Assembly: GCA_905480545.1 (NCBI GenBank) | Contig: CAJQQR010000026.1 | Location: forward strand, 39,093-103,092 | Source of the DNA: an uncultured Pirellulaceae bacterium | Lineage (GTDB): Bacteria; Planctomycetota; Planctomycetia; Pirellulales; Pirellulaceae | DNA length: 64,000 bases | Direction of reading: 5' to 3' | Shown here: piece after piece, positions 47,593-55,736 of the stretch | Layout: every line of letters begins with the position of its first letter | How positions within the stretch are numbered: the stretch's first letter is position 1 | Program-made: the position numbers and the translations under genes | The notes under the pieces: generated by a model | Told to the model about the DNA's origin: nothing | The model's database searches: none | What the model saw: the letters and a program-made list of their open reading frames with translations, nothing else

Positions 47593-49167
47593 CTACGTTC
47601 GCCCCATTGCAACGACAGGGTCCAAACGTGCCGCGCGCCAAGCGGGCCAAATCCCTGCGACGGTTGTGACCATGACTGCAAGGAAAAATGCGATTGCGGA
47701 GATCGAGAGGTTGATTACAAAGACCTGGCCATCAAGCTTGATTTTGCTCCGCGACTCAAAATAATCCAGTAGGTACCCGTTGCCGATCATCGCCACGACT
47801 GATGCAATCAATAACGATATGACACCTGCCAACAGTCCCGTTACGATACACTCGAAGACAATCATCCACATCACGTTCGCATTACTGGCCCCAACAGCTT
47901 TCATGATACCGATCTCTTCGGTCCGTTCGAACAAAGCGATAAACATCGTGTTTGCAATCCCAATCGCCGACACAACCATAATCAGTAGCACTACGCCCCC
48001 AACGGTATACTTTGCCCTCTCCAAACCACGGTGAATTCGTTGAATGTAATCGGCGGCTGACACAGTCCGTAAGTTCTTCGACTCCGCTTCTTCAATGACG
48101 GACTGTAGATTTGCAATGTTTTGAACAAACACCGAAGCCGATTTAAATCCTGATTTTGCGTTCGGACCATCGATACTTTCAAGTCTTGAATAGTGAACAA
48201 TCAAATTGGCTCGACCACCAAAAAACCTATTTAAAAGAGTACGCGGATCTTCCTGATCCCGGTTTCGAAACACCCCGACGATCGTGAATTTTTGTTCTTT
48301 TACTTGTCTTAATTCGGTAGTCGATGGAACCGCTGTAGAGGTCGTTTTATTGTTTTCGTCCACCAGTTTTTTTCGGCGATTCGCCGCATACTCCCGTGCC
48401 AATGCAAGTGAATCGCGATCGATCGATGACAAGTTCGTTCCAGCCAAAACCTGATCCATGACAGACAAAATTTTGGCTTGATCTGAAAACGAAAGCCGAA
48501 AAAAATCATCGTCAAGAATAGAAAATTCTTTGCGAGACTCCCGAAATCGCAGGTCAATCCGCTGTCCAATCAACCGTTTCAAATCAGCGTCACTCGCGTA
48601 CCCCAATTCAAACGCCAGAAACTCGTGAATCAGCACTCCATTAATGTTCTTCTCATTCAGAAAATCACCAGCAACGATTCGGTTTTCCACTCCCTTGTCA
48701 AAAAGAGAACCACCCTCAACGACCACGGGCCGATTCTTCTCATCGACCGCCATTTCACATTGCATTCGAATATTGGGAAGAACATCAACAACTGTTCCGG
48801 ATCGGTTTAAGTCATCCAACGTCGCAGTCGGAATCAAGTATCGCCTTGGCAGATTCTTCTCCTGCCAATCTGACTTCAATCGCTCTTGGATTCGTTTCCT
48901 TCGTCGCTCTGGAACATCTTCACTGATTGCCAGGACTTCTTCAGGAGGTTGAACCGACCGATCAAAATCGGGAAAAACTTCAAATCGTAATGCCGCATCG
49001 GATTGGGAAACAAATTTTTCGAGAGCGATTGCGATACCGTTCGTTGCGGACAAAGTGCAAATCACAAGGACGCTACTCAACACAATCCCAACCAAGTTCA
49101 GAACCGTACGCAGCTTTCGGACCCGAATATTCTCCAAGCCCAGCCAAAACAAGTCGCCAATTTTCAT
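47593..49167 (-). CDS. ABC transporter permease of the FtsX/MacB type
   Basis: The 524-residue protein has an N-terminal membrane helix (LRTVLNLVGIVLSSVLVICTL), a large periplasmic domain of about residues 60-385, then three helices (VGGVVLLIMVVSAIGIANTMF, ECIVTGLLAGVISLLIASVVAM, ISAIAFFLAVMVTTVAGIW), the FtsX/MacB order. ERTEEIGIMKAVGAS is the family's coupling segment that meets the ATPase. Its start overlaps the stop of the ATPase gene by four bases (ATGA). Lipoprotein sorting or export of a small molecule is inferred. The LolCE or MacB substrate cannot be told by sequence alone. Confidence 0.88.
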   Translation of the reverse strand: MKIGDLFWLGLENIRVRKLRTVLNLVGIVLSSVLVICTLSATNGIAIALEKFVSQSDAALRFEVFPDFDRSVQPPEEVLAISEDVPERRRKRIQERLKSDWQEKNLPRRYLIPTATLDDLNRSGTVVDVLPNIRMQCEMAVDEKNRPVVVEGGSLFDKGVENRIVAGDFLNEKNINGVLIHEFLAFELGYASDADLKRLIGQRIDLRFRESRKEFSILDDDFFRLSFSDQAKILSVMDQVLAGTNLSSIDRDSLALAREYAANRRKKLVDENNKTTSTAVPSTTELRQVKEQKFTIVGVFRNRDQEDPRTLLNRFFGGRANLIVHYSRLESIDGPNAKSGFKSASVFVQNIANLQSVIEEAESKNLRTVSAADYIQRIHRGLERAKYTVGGVVLLIMVVSAIGIANTMFIALFERTEEIGIMKAVGASNANVMWMIVFECIVTGLLAGVISLLIASVVAMIGNGYLLDYFESRSKIKLDGQVFVINLSISAIAFFLAVMVTTVAGIWPAWRAARLDPVVAMGRT

Positions 49168-49904
49168 GTTCGCTCCTCATTACAGGGCGGCAATAAATTC
49201 GCTGCCGACGCATGCCGCTGCTCGGCTTTTTGTGAATCGCTAACCAATCTACCATCGGCCAAGCGAATGATTCGGTCGGTGTATTTACTCGCCAGATCTT
49301 CATCATGGGTGATAAGAATGATCGTTGAGCCAGATTCTATTTTGACTCGCATTAACAAGTCCATGATCGAAACGGCAGTCGCAGAATCAAGATTCCCTGT
49401 GGGCTCATCGGCCAACAAGACTTTAGGTTGATTTGCAATCGCTCGGGCTATCGCAACGCGTTGTTGTTCACCACCTGACATTTCAGCCGGTTTGTGGCTC
49501 ATGCGGTCACTGAGCCCTACCAAATCCAGACATTGCTTCGCACGATCCGTCCGCTTTGCAGAGCCAACACCACTAATCATCAATGGCAGACAAACGTTTT
49601 GCAAAGCAGTTTGGTGTCGAAGTAATCGAAATTGCTGGAAAACAATTCCGATTGATTGTCTGCGGAATTGATCTACATCCCTCGGACTGCAATGGGTGAG
49701 ATTCGTTCCGTCTACTTCCAAATCCCCACTGGTTGTCCGGTCCAACCCGGCAAGCAAATTTAACAATGTTGTCTTACCAGATCCTGATTTTCCCAACAGC
49801 GAAACCGTTTCACCAACACCCAGTTCAAAGGAGACGTCAAGCAATGCAGAAACGTCCTTGCTGCCGCGACGATAACTCTTTGAAATATGCGAAGCTTTGA
49901 TCAA
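49164..49904 (-). CDS. ABC transporter ATP-binding protein (LolD/MacB type)
   Basis: Length 246 residues. Walker A is GKSGSGKTT near 38-46, Q-loop IGIVFQQFRLL, signature MSGGEQQRVAIARA, Walker B KVLLADEPTG and the H-loop STIILITHDEDL. It powers the FtsX-type permease encoded four bases downstream (overlapping). The operon lies after the protease/pseudoprotease genes on the same strand with a 167-base gap, so it might be co-regulated but is not certainly in the same transcript. Confidence 0.95.
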   Translation of the reverse strand: MIKASHISKSYRRGSKDVSALLDVSFELGVGETVSLLGKSGSGKTTLLNLLAGLDRTTSGDLEVDGTNLTHCSPRDVDQFRRQSIGIVFQQFRLLRHQTALQNVCLPLMISGVGSAKRTDRAKQCLDLVGLSDRMSHKPAEMSGGEQQRVAIARAIANQPKVLLADEPTGNLDSATAVSIMDLLMRVKIESGSTIILITHDEDLASKYTDRIIRLADGRLVSDSQKAEQRHASAANLLPPCNEERT

Positions 49905-50071
49905 TGGACTGAAAGAACCTGATGTCTCGATATTGCAGGTGTATGAGGTAGAGCGAATCGCGACACATCGATCAAAATTTGAAATTTTGATTTAGAACCC
50001 CGTCGTGTTGCCCTCATTCGCCGTGCCATAGGTTTCGTTTTTTTTAGAGTCTAATTCGTTTGGAGAGGAAA

Positions 50072-51406
50072 CTATTTTCCATTCTCGTTTTCGGCATTAC
50101 TCTTTTTGGGTTGGGCCTTCTTGCCTTTGTCTTCTTTCTTCGCTGGCGAAAGTTTTGGACTTCCCGGGTTTGGTCTTGTGGGCGTGACTTTTGGAGGGAC
50201 AGTGAATGCAAGCTCGGAAGTCATGGGCTTTCCACCCCTCAGATAGGTAATCTTCGTTTTCGAATCAGAGTCAAATCGGCCGACCAAAGTCCCGAATTGA
50301 TTGACATCCTGAACGATGTATTTGCCTAACTTTACAATTTCATCGTCTTTTTTTAATCCGGCTTTTTCTGCGGGTGATGCTTTTACAACGGTCACAACTT
50401 TGACCCCGCTCCCATCCAGTTTTGCAGGCTTCGGCTGAATACCTAGATAGGCTTTATTGATATCTTTTCCCTTCTTGAGCTTTTCAATGATCGACTGGTC
50501 ATAAAGCGGTATGGCAAATCCAATTCCAGAATCGTACCACTCAACCCCTGAAGCTAATGACGATGACTTTGGGTTCAACGGCACGCAAACGCCAATAATT
50601 CGACCTTGGACATCAATCATCGGTCCACCATAATTTGCTGGACTTACATTTGCATCGGTTTGTATTGCACGACCGAATCCACGGTTTTTGGCACTTACAA
50701 TTCCAATCGAGATCGCAGGATTCACATCCCCGAAACCAATCCCCACCGTAACGGCCCATTGTCCGACACGGATCTCTTCTTCTGACATGAACTTTGCAAC
50801 GTTCAGATTCAATGGCTTTGCTTCGCCCGTTTTGGACTCGTTTTGTATCTTCAGAAGTGTCAGTTTACGTGTGTTGTCGTTGGCAATTGGCTTCGCCAAG
50901 TAGGCCGAACCATCAGACGTCTTCAACGTAATGACGCGGGGTTTTTGAATGAAGTTAAACGAGCTTGTGATTACATATCCGTCTTTTGAGACAATGATTC
51001 CCGTTGTGCTACCTTCTCCCTGACGTCTAATCCCTCCAATTTTACCCTGAACGGCACCGACGCCCCCGAACGACTCAATGGTGACCAAGCAAGGTAAGAC
51101 TTTTTTGGTTGCTGCACGAAAAGCCTTAGGCGCGAGCAAGATACCAGCAGAAAGCCCAATATCGGGCTGATCCTCTTGTGCATTCAAATGAGTGAGAGAC
51201 GTCGAAAGGATTACACCCAAAACAAGAACTCCCAATGCGATCGTTTTGAATACTGGAAATCCAGCAACTCGATCCTGCCTTGGGCCTCGAAAACGAATCA
51301 AACTTGAACCAACCGAGACCCCCGACTTGTTTTTACCGGCTTGACTTAGTTCAAACATCATCTCGATTCTTTCCGCTATCAGTTCAAATACTCGTTGATG
51401 TCCCAT
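50072..51406 (-). CDS. HtrA-like pseudoprotease with PDZ domain (catalytic triad lost), second copy
   Basis: The 444-residue protein keeps the trypsin fold and one PDZ domain of the Deg/HtrA family but all triad positions are changed. His is Phe150 (TSSFNFIQ), Asp is Lys181 (NTRKLTLLKI) and Ser is Tyr259 (SPANYGGPM). A membrane anchor or signal lies at residues 54-76. The PDZ region is KASPAEKAGLKKDDEIVKLG. The C terminus is Pro/Lys/Glu-rich. It is the third in a line of HtrA-type genes, 51 bases after the previous one. The dead fold probably binds protein or regulates the live protease. Confidence 0.85.
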   Translation of the reverse strand: MGHQRVFELIAERIEMMFELSQAGKNKSGVSVGSSLIRFRGPRQDRVAGFPVFKTIALGVLVLGVILSTSLTHLNAQEDQPDIGLSAGILLAPKAFRAATKKVLPCLVTIESFGGVGAVQGKIGGIRRQGEGSTTGIIVSKDGYVITSSFNFIQKPRVITLKTSDGSAYLAKPIANDNTRKLTLLKIQNESKTGEAKPLNLNVAKFMSEEEIRVGQWAVTVGIGFGDVNPAISIGIVSAKNRGFGRAIQTDANVSPANYGGPMIDVQGRIIGVCVPLNPKSSSLASGVEWYDSGIGFAIPLYDQSIIEKLKKGKDINKAYLGIQPKPAKLDGSGVKVVTVVKASPAEKAGLKKDDEIVKLGKYIVQDVNQFGTLVGRFDSDSKTKITYLRGGKPMTSELAFTVPPKVTPTRPNPGSPKLSPAKKEDKGKKAQPKKSNAENENGK

Positions 51407-51456
51407 TTCATACTCTGAGCATCAAGGCAGTGCACAAACAAGTCATGTCAGAATAG

Positions 51457-52497
51457 TTATTTTTTTTCATCCGGCACGATGTCAAATCGTTCCAACGAAT
51501 TACGTCGTTTCACTACGATCACCGTCTTCTCGCCGGGAATCAATGTCGCCAAGACACTCTTGTAGTCAGTGGAGTTACTAATCGTCTGTCCGGCCAATGT
51601 AACGATCAAATCGTCGGAACGTATGCCCGCCTTTTTCGCAGCGCTACCGCGTCTCACTCGGTCAACAAAAGCTGGTGATTTTCGACCACCTAATGAAAAC
51701 AACGTAATTCCCAAATCAGCAGGTTTTGAATTGCCTTTCGGAGAAGTACTTGCCTGTGTCGATTCGGATGGTTTACCGGCAAGAAACCGAGCCAAGAGTT
51801 TTTCCGGAACGGCGTAGTTCATTCTCGTGTTGGTCTCCTTGCTTTCGATTAGCTTCCCAATCATCCCAACCAACTCACCATCTGCAGTAACGACCGCGCC
51901 ACCGGCTGCACCCGGGTTACTCGTAATACAATCGATGAGATAGAGAGGCCCTTCGTAAATAACTTCTGTTCCCCGACGTTTCGCCGTCATCTTGGTCTCC
52001 AGCGAAAGAATTCCGAGGGTTACCGAAAGCGGCTCGGCACGTTCAGCAACTTTGAACGCATTGCTAACCGCAATCACCCAATCACCTTTTTCGGCCGCGG
52101 GTGTTTCACCAAGCTCAAAGAAATCCGGAGTGCTTGCGTCGATCTTTAGAAGTGCCAATTGCAAATTGGAATCACGACGAATGACTTTGACGGGATACGT
52201 TTCGCCATTGTTAAGCGTAACTCGCGTGCTATATCCATTTAAGTAAACACCATTTCCAGTGATGATGTGGCCGTCGTTGGAGACGATAATTCCGGTCCCA
52301 TAACCTTCAACGCGACCAACCGAAGCACCAAAGATCTTGACTGTTTTCGGTTGGGCTATGTCCACCGCTTTTTTCAGGAACCCATTCAGCCGTTCGTCGG
52401 CCAACGAATCGTCGCCCACAAAAATCGTTGCCGCCAATGCAACTAAAATAATCCAGTGGGCAATTGATCTCTTCAAATGGTGTCGCATGCTAATCAC
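51457..52497 (-). CDS. HtrA-like pseudoprotease with PDZ domain (catalytic triad lost), first copy
   Basis: The 346-residue protein has a signal peptide (IILVALAATIFVGDDSLA), a trypsin-fold domain and a C-terminal PDZ (GSAAKKAGIRSDDLIVTLAG). Aligned by eye to the live HtrA proteins in this window, His is Gly83 (ITGNGVYLNG), Asp is Gln113 (SNLQLALLKI) and Ser is Ala198 (NPGAAGGAV). Its GTG start overlaps the stop of the live HtrA gene (GTGA), so it is translationally coupled to it. ATG 52488 is an alternative start. It likely partners with the live protease, as a regulator, adaptor or substrate-holding subunit. Confidence 0.87.
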   Translation of the reverse strand: MISMRHHLKRSIAHWIILVALAATIFVGDDSLADERLNGFLKKAVDIAQPKTVKIFGASVGRVEGYGTGIIVSNDGHIITGNGVYLNGYSTRVTLNNGETYPVKVIRRDSNLQLALLKIDASTPDFFELGETPAAEKGDWVIAVSNAFKVAERAEPLSVTLGILSLETKMTAKRRGTEVIYEGPLYLIDCITSNPGAAGGAVVTADGELVGMIGKLIESKETNTRMNYAVPEKLLARFLAGKPSESTQASTSPKGNSKPADLGITLFSLGGRKSPAFVDRVRRGSAAKKAGIRSDDLIVTLAGQTISNSTDYKSVLATLIPGEKTVIVVKRRNSLERFDIVPDEKK

Positions 52498-54362
52498 TTT
52501 CCTTCGATAGGTGTCTTGGCAATTGTAAAGACATCAGCGTCAATTCCATCAACCAACTCGACTCGATCCGCAACCGCACTCTTGATCAACGTTTCATTCA
52601 GACCTGCGATGAAATCTCGGCGATTAGGGAAATGGATCCCCTGGTGGTCATTCCAATCTGTAAAACAAACACCGCCCGACGTCCCATCGGCGTTCAAGTC
52701 TGCAGAGGCTTTTGAGAGGCGAATGTCCAAGTCACCGTTTTCGTCAAAGATCGTGGCCCAAACATAAAACCAGTCACTTTTCGCATCTATCGTTTTCAGA
52801 CGAAATGACGGCGAGTTCTGAGACTTGTCTCCACCATCGATCTGCAAGTCGCCAAAAATTGCATACGGGCTTTCCTTCAACAAATCAGCATATGCGACGA
52901 CCTGAACAATTTCTGGCGTCAAACGAGCCCTCAAGAAGGTCAACTTTTGAATTTCACCGTTTTCCGCCTGCTTCCAAAAATCAGTTCCGTCAAAAACAAA
53001 CTCTTTTGAAATTCCTTCTTCGGTAATTTGAATTCGAAACCTGCCGTCTGAACTAATTCGAATCACTTGAGTTCCAATCGGTGCCTGATCAGCCGACAAA
53101 ATCTTGTCGTTAATGACAATGGTTTTTCCGCTAACCGCATTCAAACTTGAGACCAACGACCGGTTCATATGCGATGTCACAATTTTGCAATTCTCACGAT
53201 TCATCTTCAAGTCGCGAATGGTTCCGGCCTTGGTCGTGAGCACTTTCGCCATCATCTTTTGTTTTTCAAGAGCGCGTTTTTGTTCCGGCGTAGGTTCTTT
53301 TTTCTTTCCCCCTTTTTTCGCGGGTGGGCGTGCGCGCGGCGGTTTCATTTTATATGGCAAACCAACCAATCGAATATTAACGTCTTTGATTTCTCCATCA
53401 GCTTTCTTGAAAACAACATGCGCTGGCCAAGTTTCCGGCAGCGTCGAAATCAAATTGGTAAACTGGTCATTCGAAGTGATTGGATAGCCTTCAAATTCGA
53501 GCAACTCATCGCCCAGTTCCAATCCTTGATTAACGATCTCAACTCCCTCGTTATAGAAGGCCTCACATACAACCTTTCCACCACGATTTGCAAATCGTGC
53601 GTCAAGCGTTCCGTGCTCGACCAACTTTGTCGCCATTAAATCGGGAATAAAATTCTTCAACTGATTTGATGATATTGCATACCCTAAACCCACGTTGACA
53701 CGGCCGCGCGCCAAGAAGCTTCCGCGACCATTGATCCCTACGATTTCACCTTGCATATTGAAAAGTGGGCCTCCCGAATTCCCGGGATTAATAGAACTGT
53801 CAACCTGAATACAGTTTCCATAAACCAGTTGGTTTCCACCCGCCCCAGGCTGATACCTTTCAACGCCGCTTACAATTCCCAAAGTCACCGTCGGTTTTTG
53901 GTCCTCCGTGAGAACGAATGGATTGCCCATTGCCATCGCCCAATCACCAACACGAACCTCGTCAGAATTCCCCAGCGGAGAAAATGGGAAATCGTCACGA
54001 CCGATCAAGCGTATGATCGCCACATCACCACCAGGATCGGTACCGACCAACTGCCATCGATAGAGATTACCGTCGGCGATTCCTCCCCAACCCGAAACGC
54101 CCGCGCCTGCGACCACATGATGATTGGTTAAAACCAAGCCACTTGGATCAAAAATCACTCCCGATCCGCCGCCGCCCCGCACGTCACCGTAAATCGCAAC
54201 AACCGAACCGATGACCTTATCGACGGCGGCAATCCTGGCGTTCTCTGCCGCAAGGATTAGTTTCATCTCCTCGTCCGAAACCTCTTTTCCCTGGCCTCTG
54301 ACTTGTGAAGTGAGGATTTGAAGCAATCCCATCACAATCAGGAACTGAAAAAAATTCCTCAT
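52494..54362 (-). CDS. HtrA-type serine protease with PDZ and extra C-terminal domain
   Basis: Length 622. A signal peptide (residues 1-24) precedes a trypsin-fold domain with intact triad: His82 in TNHHVVAG, Asp113 in GGDVAIIRL and Ser196 in NPGNSGGPL. A PDZ domain lies at about 245-335, then a Lys/Pro-rich linker (ARPPAKKGGKKKEPT) and about 250 extra residues (370-622) with beta-rich character (FRIQITEEGISKEFVFDGT, VWATIFDENGDLDIRLSKA) not found in typical Deg proteins. It is followed, with a 4-base overlap, by a triad-less paralogue and then a second. The gene is preceded by the NPCBM gene, 21 bases away. Confidence 0.92.
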   Translation of the reverse strand: MRNFFQFLIVMGLLQILTSQVRGQGKEVSDEEMKLILAAENARIAAVDKVIGSVVAIYGDVRGGGGSGVIFDPSGLVLTNHHVVAGAGVSGWGGIADGNLYRWQLVGTDPGGDVAIIRLIGRDDFPFSPLGNSDEVRVGDWAMAMGNPFVLTEDQKPTVTLGIVSGVERYQPGAGGNQLVYGNCIQVDSSINPGNSGGPLFNMQGEIVGINGRGSFLARGRVNVGLGYAISSNQLKNFIPDLMATKLVEHGTLDARFANRGGKVVCEAFYNEGVEIVNQGLELGDELLEFEGYPITSNDQFTNLISTLPETWPAHVVFKKADGEIKDVNIRLVGLPYKMKPPRARPPAKKGGKKKEPTPEQKRALEKQKMMAKVLTTKAGTIRDLKMNRENCKIVTSHMNRSLVSSLNAVSGKTIVINDKILSADQAPIGTQVIRISSDGRFRIQITEEGISKEFVFDGTDFWKQAENGEIQKLTFLRARLTPEIVQVVAYADLLKESPYAIFGDLQIDGGDKSQNSPSFRLKTIDAKSDWFYVWATIFDENGDLDIRLSKASADLNADGTSGGVCFTDWNDHQGIHFPNRRDFIAGLNETLIKSAVADRVELVDGIDADVFTIAKTPIEGK

Positions 54363-54383
54363 CGGCTATTCCTTTAATTTGAG

Positions 54384-55601
54384 TTACTTTGGGTTTTTCA
54401 CAAACCGGGCATCACACCAGTTCAAGTGGTCTGACAAATCGAGAAAATCATCTCCGAACTCGACGCTTAACTCCAGCGATTCGATTCCACTGATTTCAAT
54501 ATCAAGCTTTTTAGGTGACTCATTTCCGGTAATTCGGCTTTCAAAAAGCTTCTTTCCATCGCCAACAACAAGCACCTTGCAGTCACCATTTCCGTTGGTA
54601 CTCGCATCAATACCAAGCAATGCGACAAACCGATCGAATCCAGTGTTGTCGAATTGAAGCTTCATACCGGATTTTGTCCCTAAACCTTTGCTGTAAGCAC
54701 GAGTCGTTTTGGTAACGCGGTCTCTCAAAACGAGAGGACCACCGAGGATATTGAGGTCGCTGCGCCATTGTCTATTGAAAACCGAACCTTCAATTTCGGA
54801 AACCGATTTCGGTGTAATATCTGATAGAAACGCTAATCGGTCCGAACGAATTTCAATCTTGCTTACAACGACCAGCGGCAACACTATCTCGGTTAATTCG
54901 CCGATCGTTGCCGTGACCTGGTCGTTCGCCATTTCGTCTAGCATACACGTCACTTTAGAACCGTCCGTTAAGACAATGACACCGTTCGTTTCAGCCTCCT
55001 CAAGATCCAAATCACGCGCAAGCACCAAACCATACGCATCTTCGGTTTTGAATTGGATCGAATCCTCCTCGTAAAGAATCTTGATCTCACTCTCGCTGAT
55101 CGATTCAACAATGCCGGAAACTGTTTGATAGTTCCCTTTGATCTTCACGATTAACTGGTCAACATCCGATTTCGGTTTGGTGTTGGCAAAAAGTGACAGC
55201 GGCTCTTGCTTGAAAACAATTTGGGTAACAGCTTCTACTCCAATGCTAATTTCGCCTGCAACATTATCGGCAACAAAGGCATCATCATTCAGGCGAACAG
55301 TCTTCGCCAGCAGCGTTCCTCCCCCAACAAGTCCAATCACCACTTTGGGTGACACCGATGCCCCGACTGGTTTCGAAAAGTCGATCAGCCGAAATTCGTT
55401 GATATCGAACTGACCATCCTGCGTCGAAATTTTTCCATCGACGATCGACACACCTTCAGCTTTTAACCTCGATCCATCAACTTTGATCAATTCAGTTGTC
55501 ACCACGCTAGATTCCGAAGCCGCTGTGCCTTCAGTACTCTGTCCGTATACCCCACTTGGCAACAGGACAAAAATCGAAAATACAACCGATCGAAAGATCA
55601 T
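54384..55601 (-). CDS. Secreted NPCBM-domain protein
   Basis: The product of about 405 residues from ATG 55601 has a signal peptide (MIFRSVVFSIFVLLPSG) and a C-terminal NPCBM/NEW2 domain (YSKGLGTKSGMKLQFDNTGF, ALLGIDASTNGNGDCKVLVV), a putative carbohydrate-binding module first described next to glycoside hydrolases. The middle part is beta-rich with repeats of the type VDGSRLKAEG and ILYEEDSIQFKTEDA. I avoid the longer frame to 55679 because its TTG start falls in the terminator. It is the first gene of the protease group and probably binds a sugar polymer of the cell surface. Confidence 0.82.
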   Translation of the reverse strand: MIFRSVVFSIFVLLPSGVYGQSTEGTAASESSVVTTELIKVDGSRLKAEGVSIVDGKISTQDGQFDINEFRLIDFSKPVGASVSPKVVIGLVGGGTLLAKTVRLNDDAFVADNVAGEISIGVEAVTQIVFKQEPLSLFANTKPKSDVDQLIVKIKGNYQTVSGIVESISESEIKILYEEDSIQFKTEDAYGLVLARDLDLEEAETNGVIVLTDGSKVTCMLDEMANDQVTATIGELTEIVLPLVVVSKIEIRSDRLAFLSDITPKSVSEIEGSVFNRQWRSDLNILGGPLVLRDRVTKTTRAYSKGLGTKSGMKLQFDNTGFDRFVALLGIDASTNGNGDCKVLVVGDGKKLFESRITGNESPKKLDIEISGIESLELSVEFGDDFLDLSDHLNWCDARFVKNPK

Positions 55602-55677
55602 TGGTCTAGCTCGCAACACAATAGTGAAAAACAACTGAAAGCAGAGTAAAACCCCGAATCCAAACGTCTTTTTTGAC

Positions 55678-55716
55678 AAAAAAAAAGACGCAGGACCAAT
55701 CTGGTTCTACGTCTTT
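55678..55716 (-). terminator. Rho-independent terminator after the TPR-like gene
   Basis: On the minus strand a stem of AAAGACG with CGTCTTT (55684-55690 and 55710-55716) and AGGACC/GGTTCT (55692-55697 and 55703-55708), loop 55698-55702, is followed by more T (55683-55678). It separates the TPR gene from the NPCBM gene, so the VWA operon and the protease group are separate transcripts. Confidence 0.8.
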
Positions 55717-55736
55717 CATTATAAACATAATTTCAA

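Noticed and set aside
55602..55679. Upstream extension of the NPCBM frame
   Set aside because: Its TTG start lies in the T-run of the terminator; the signal peptide begins at ATG 55601.
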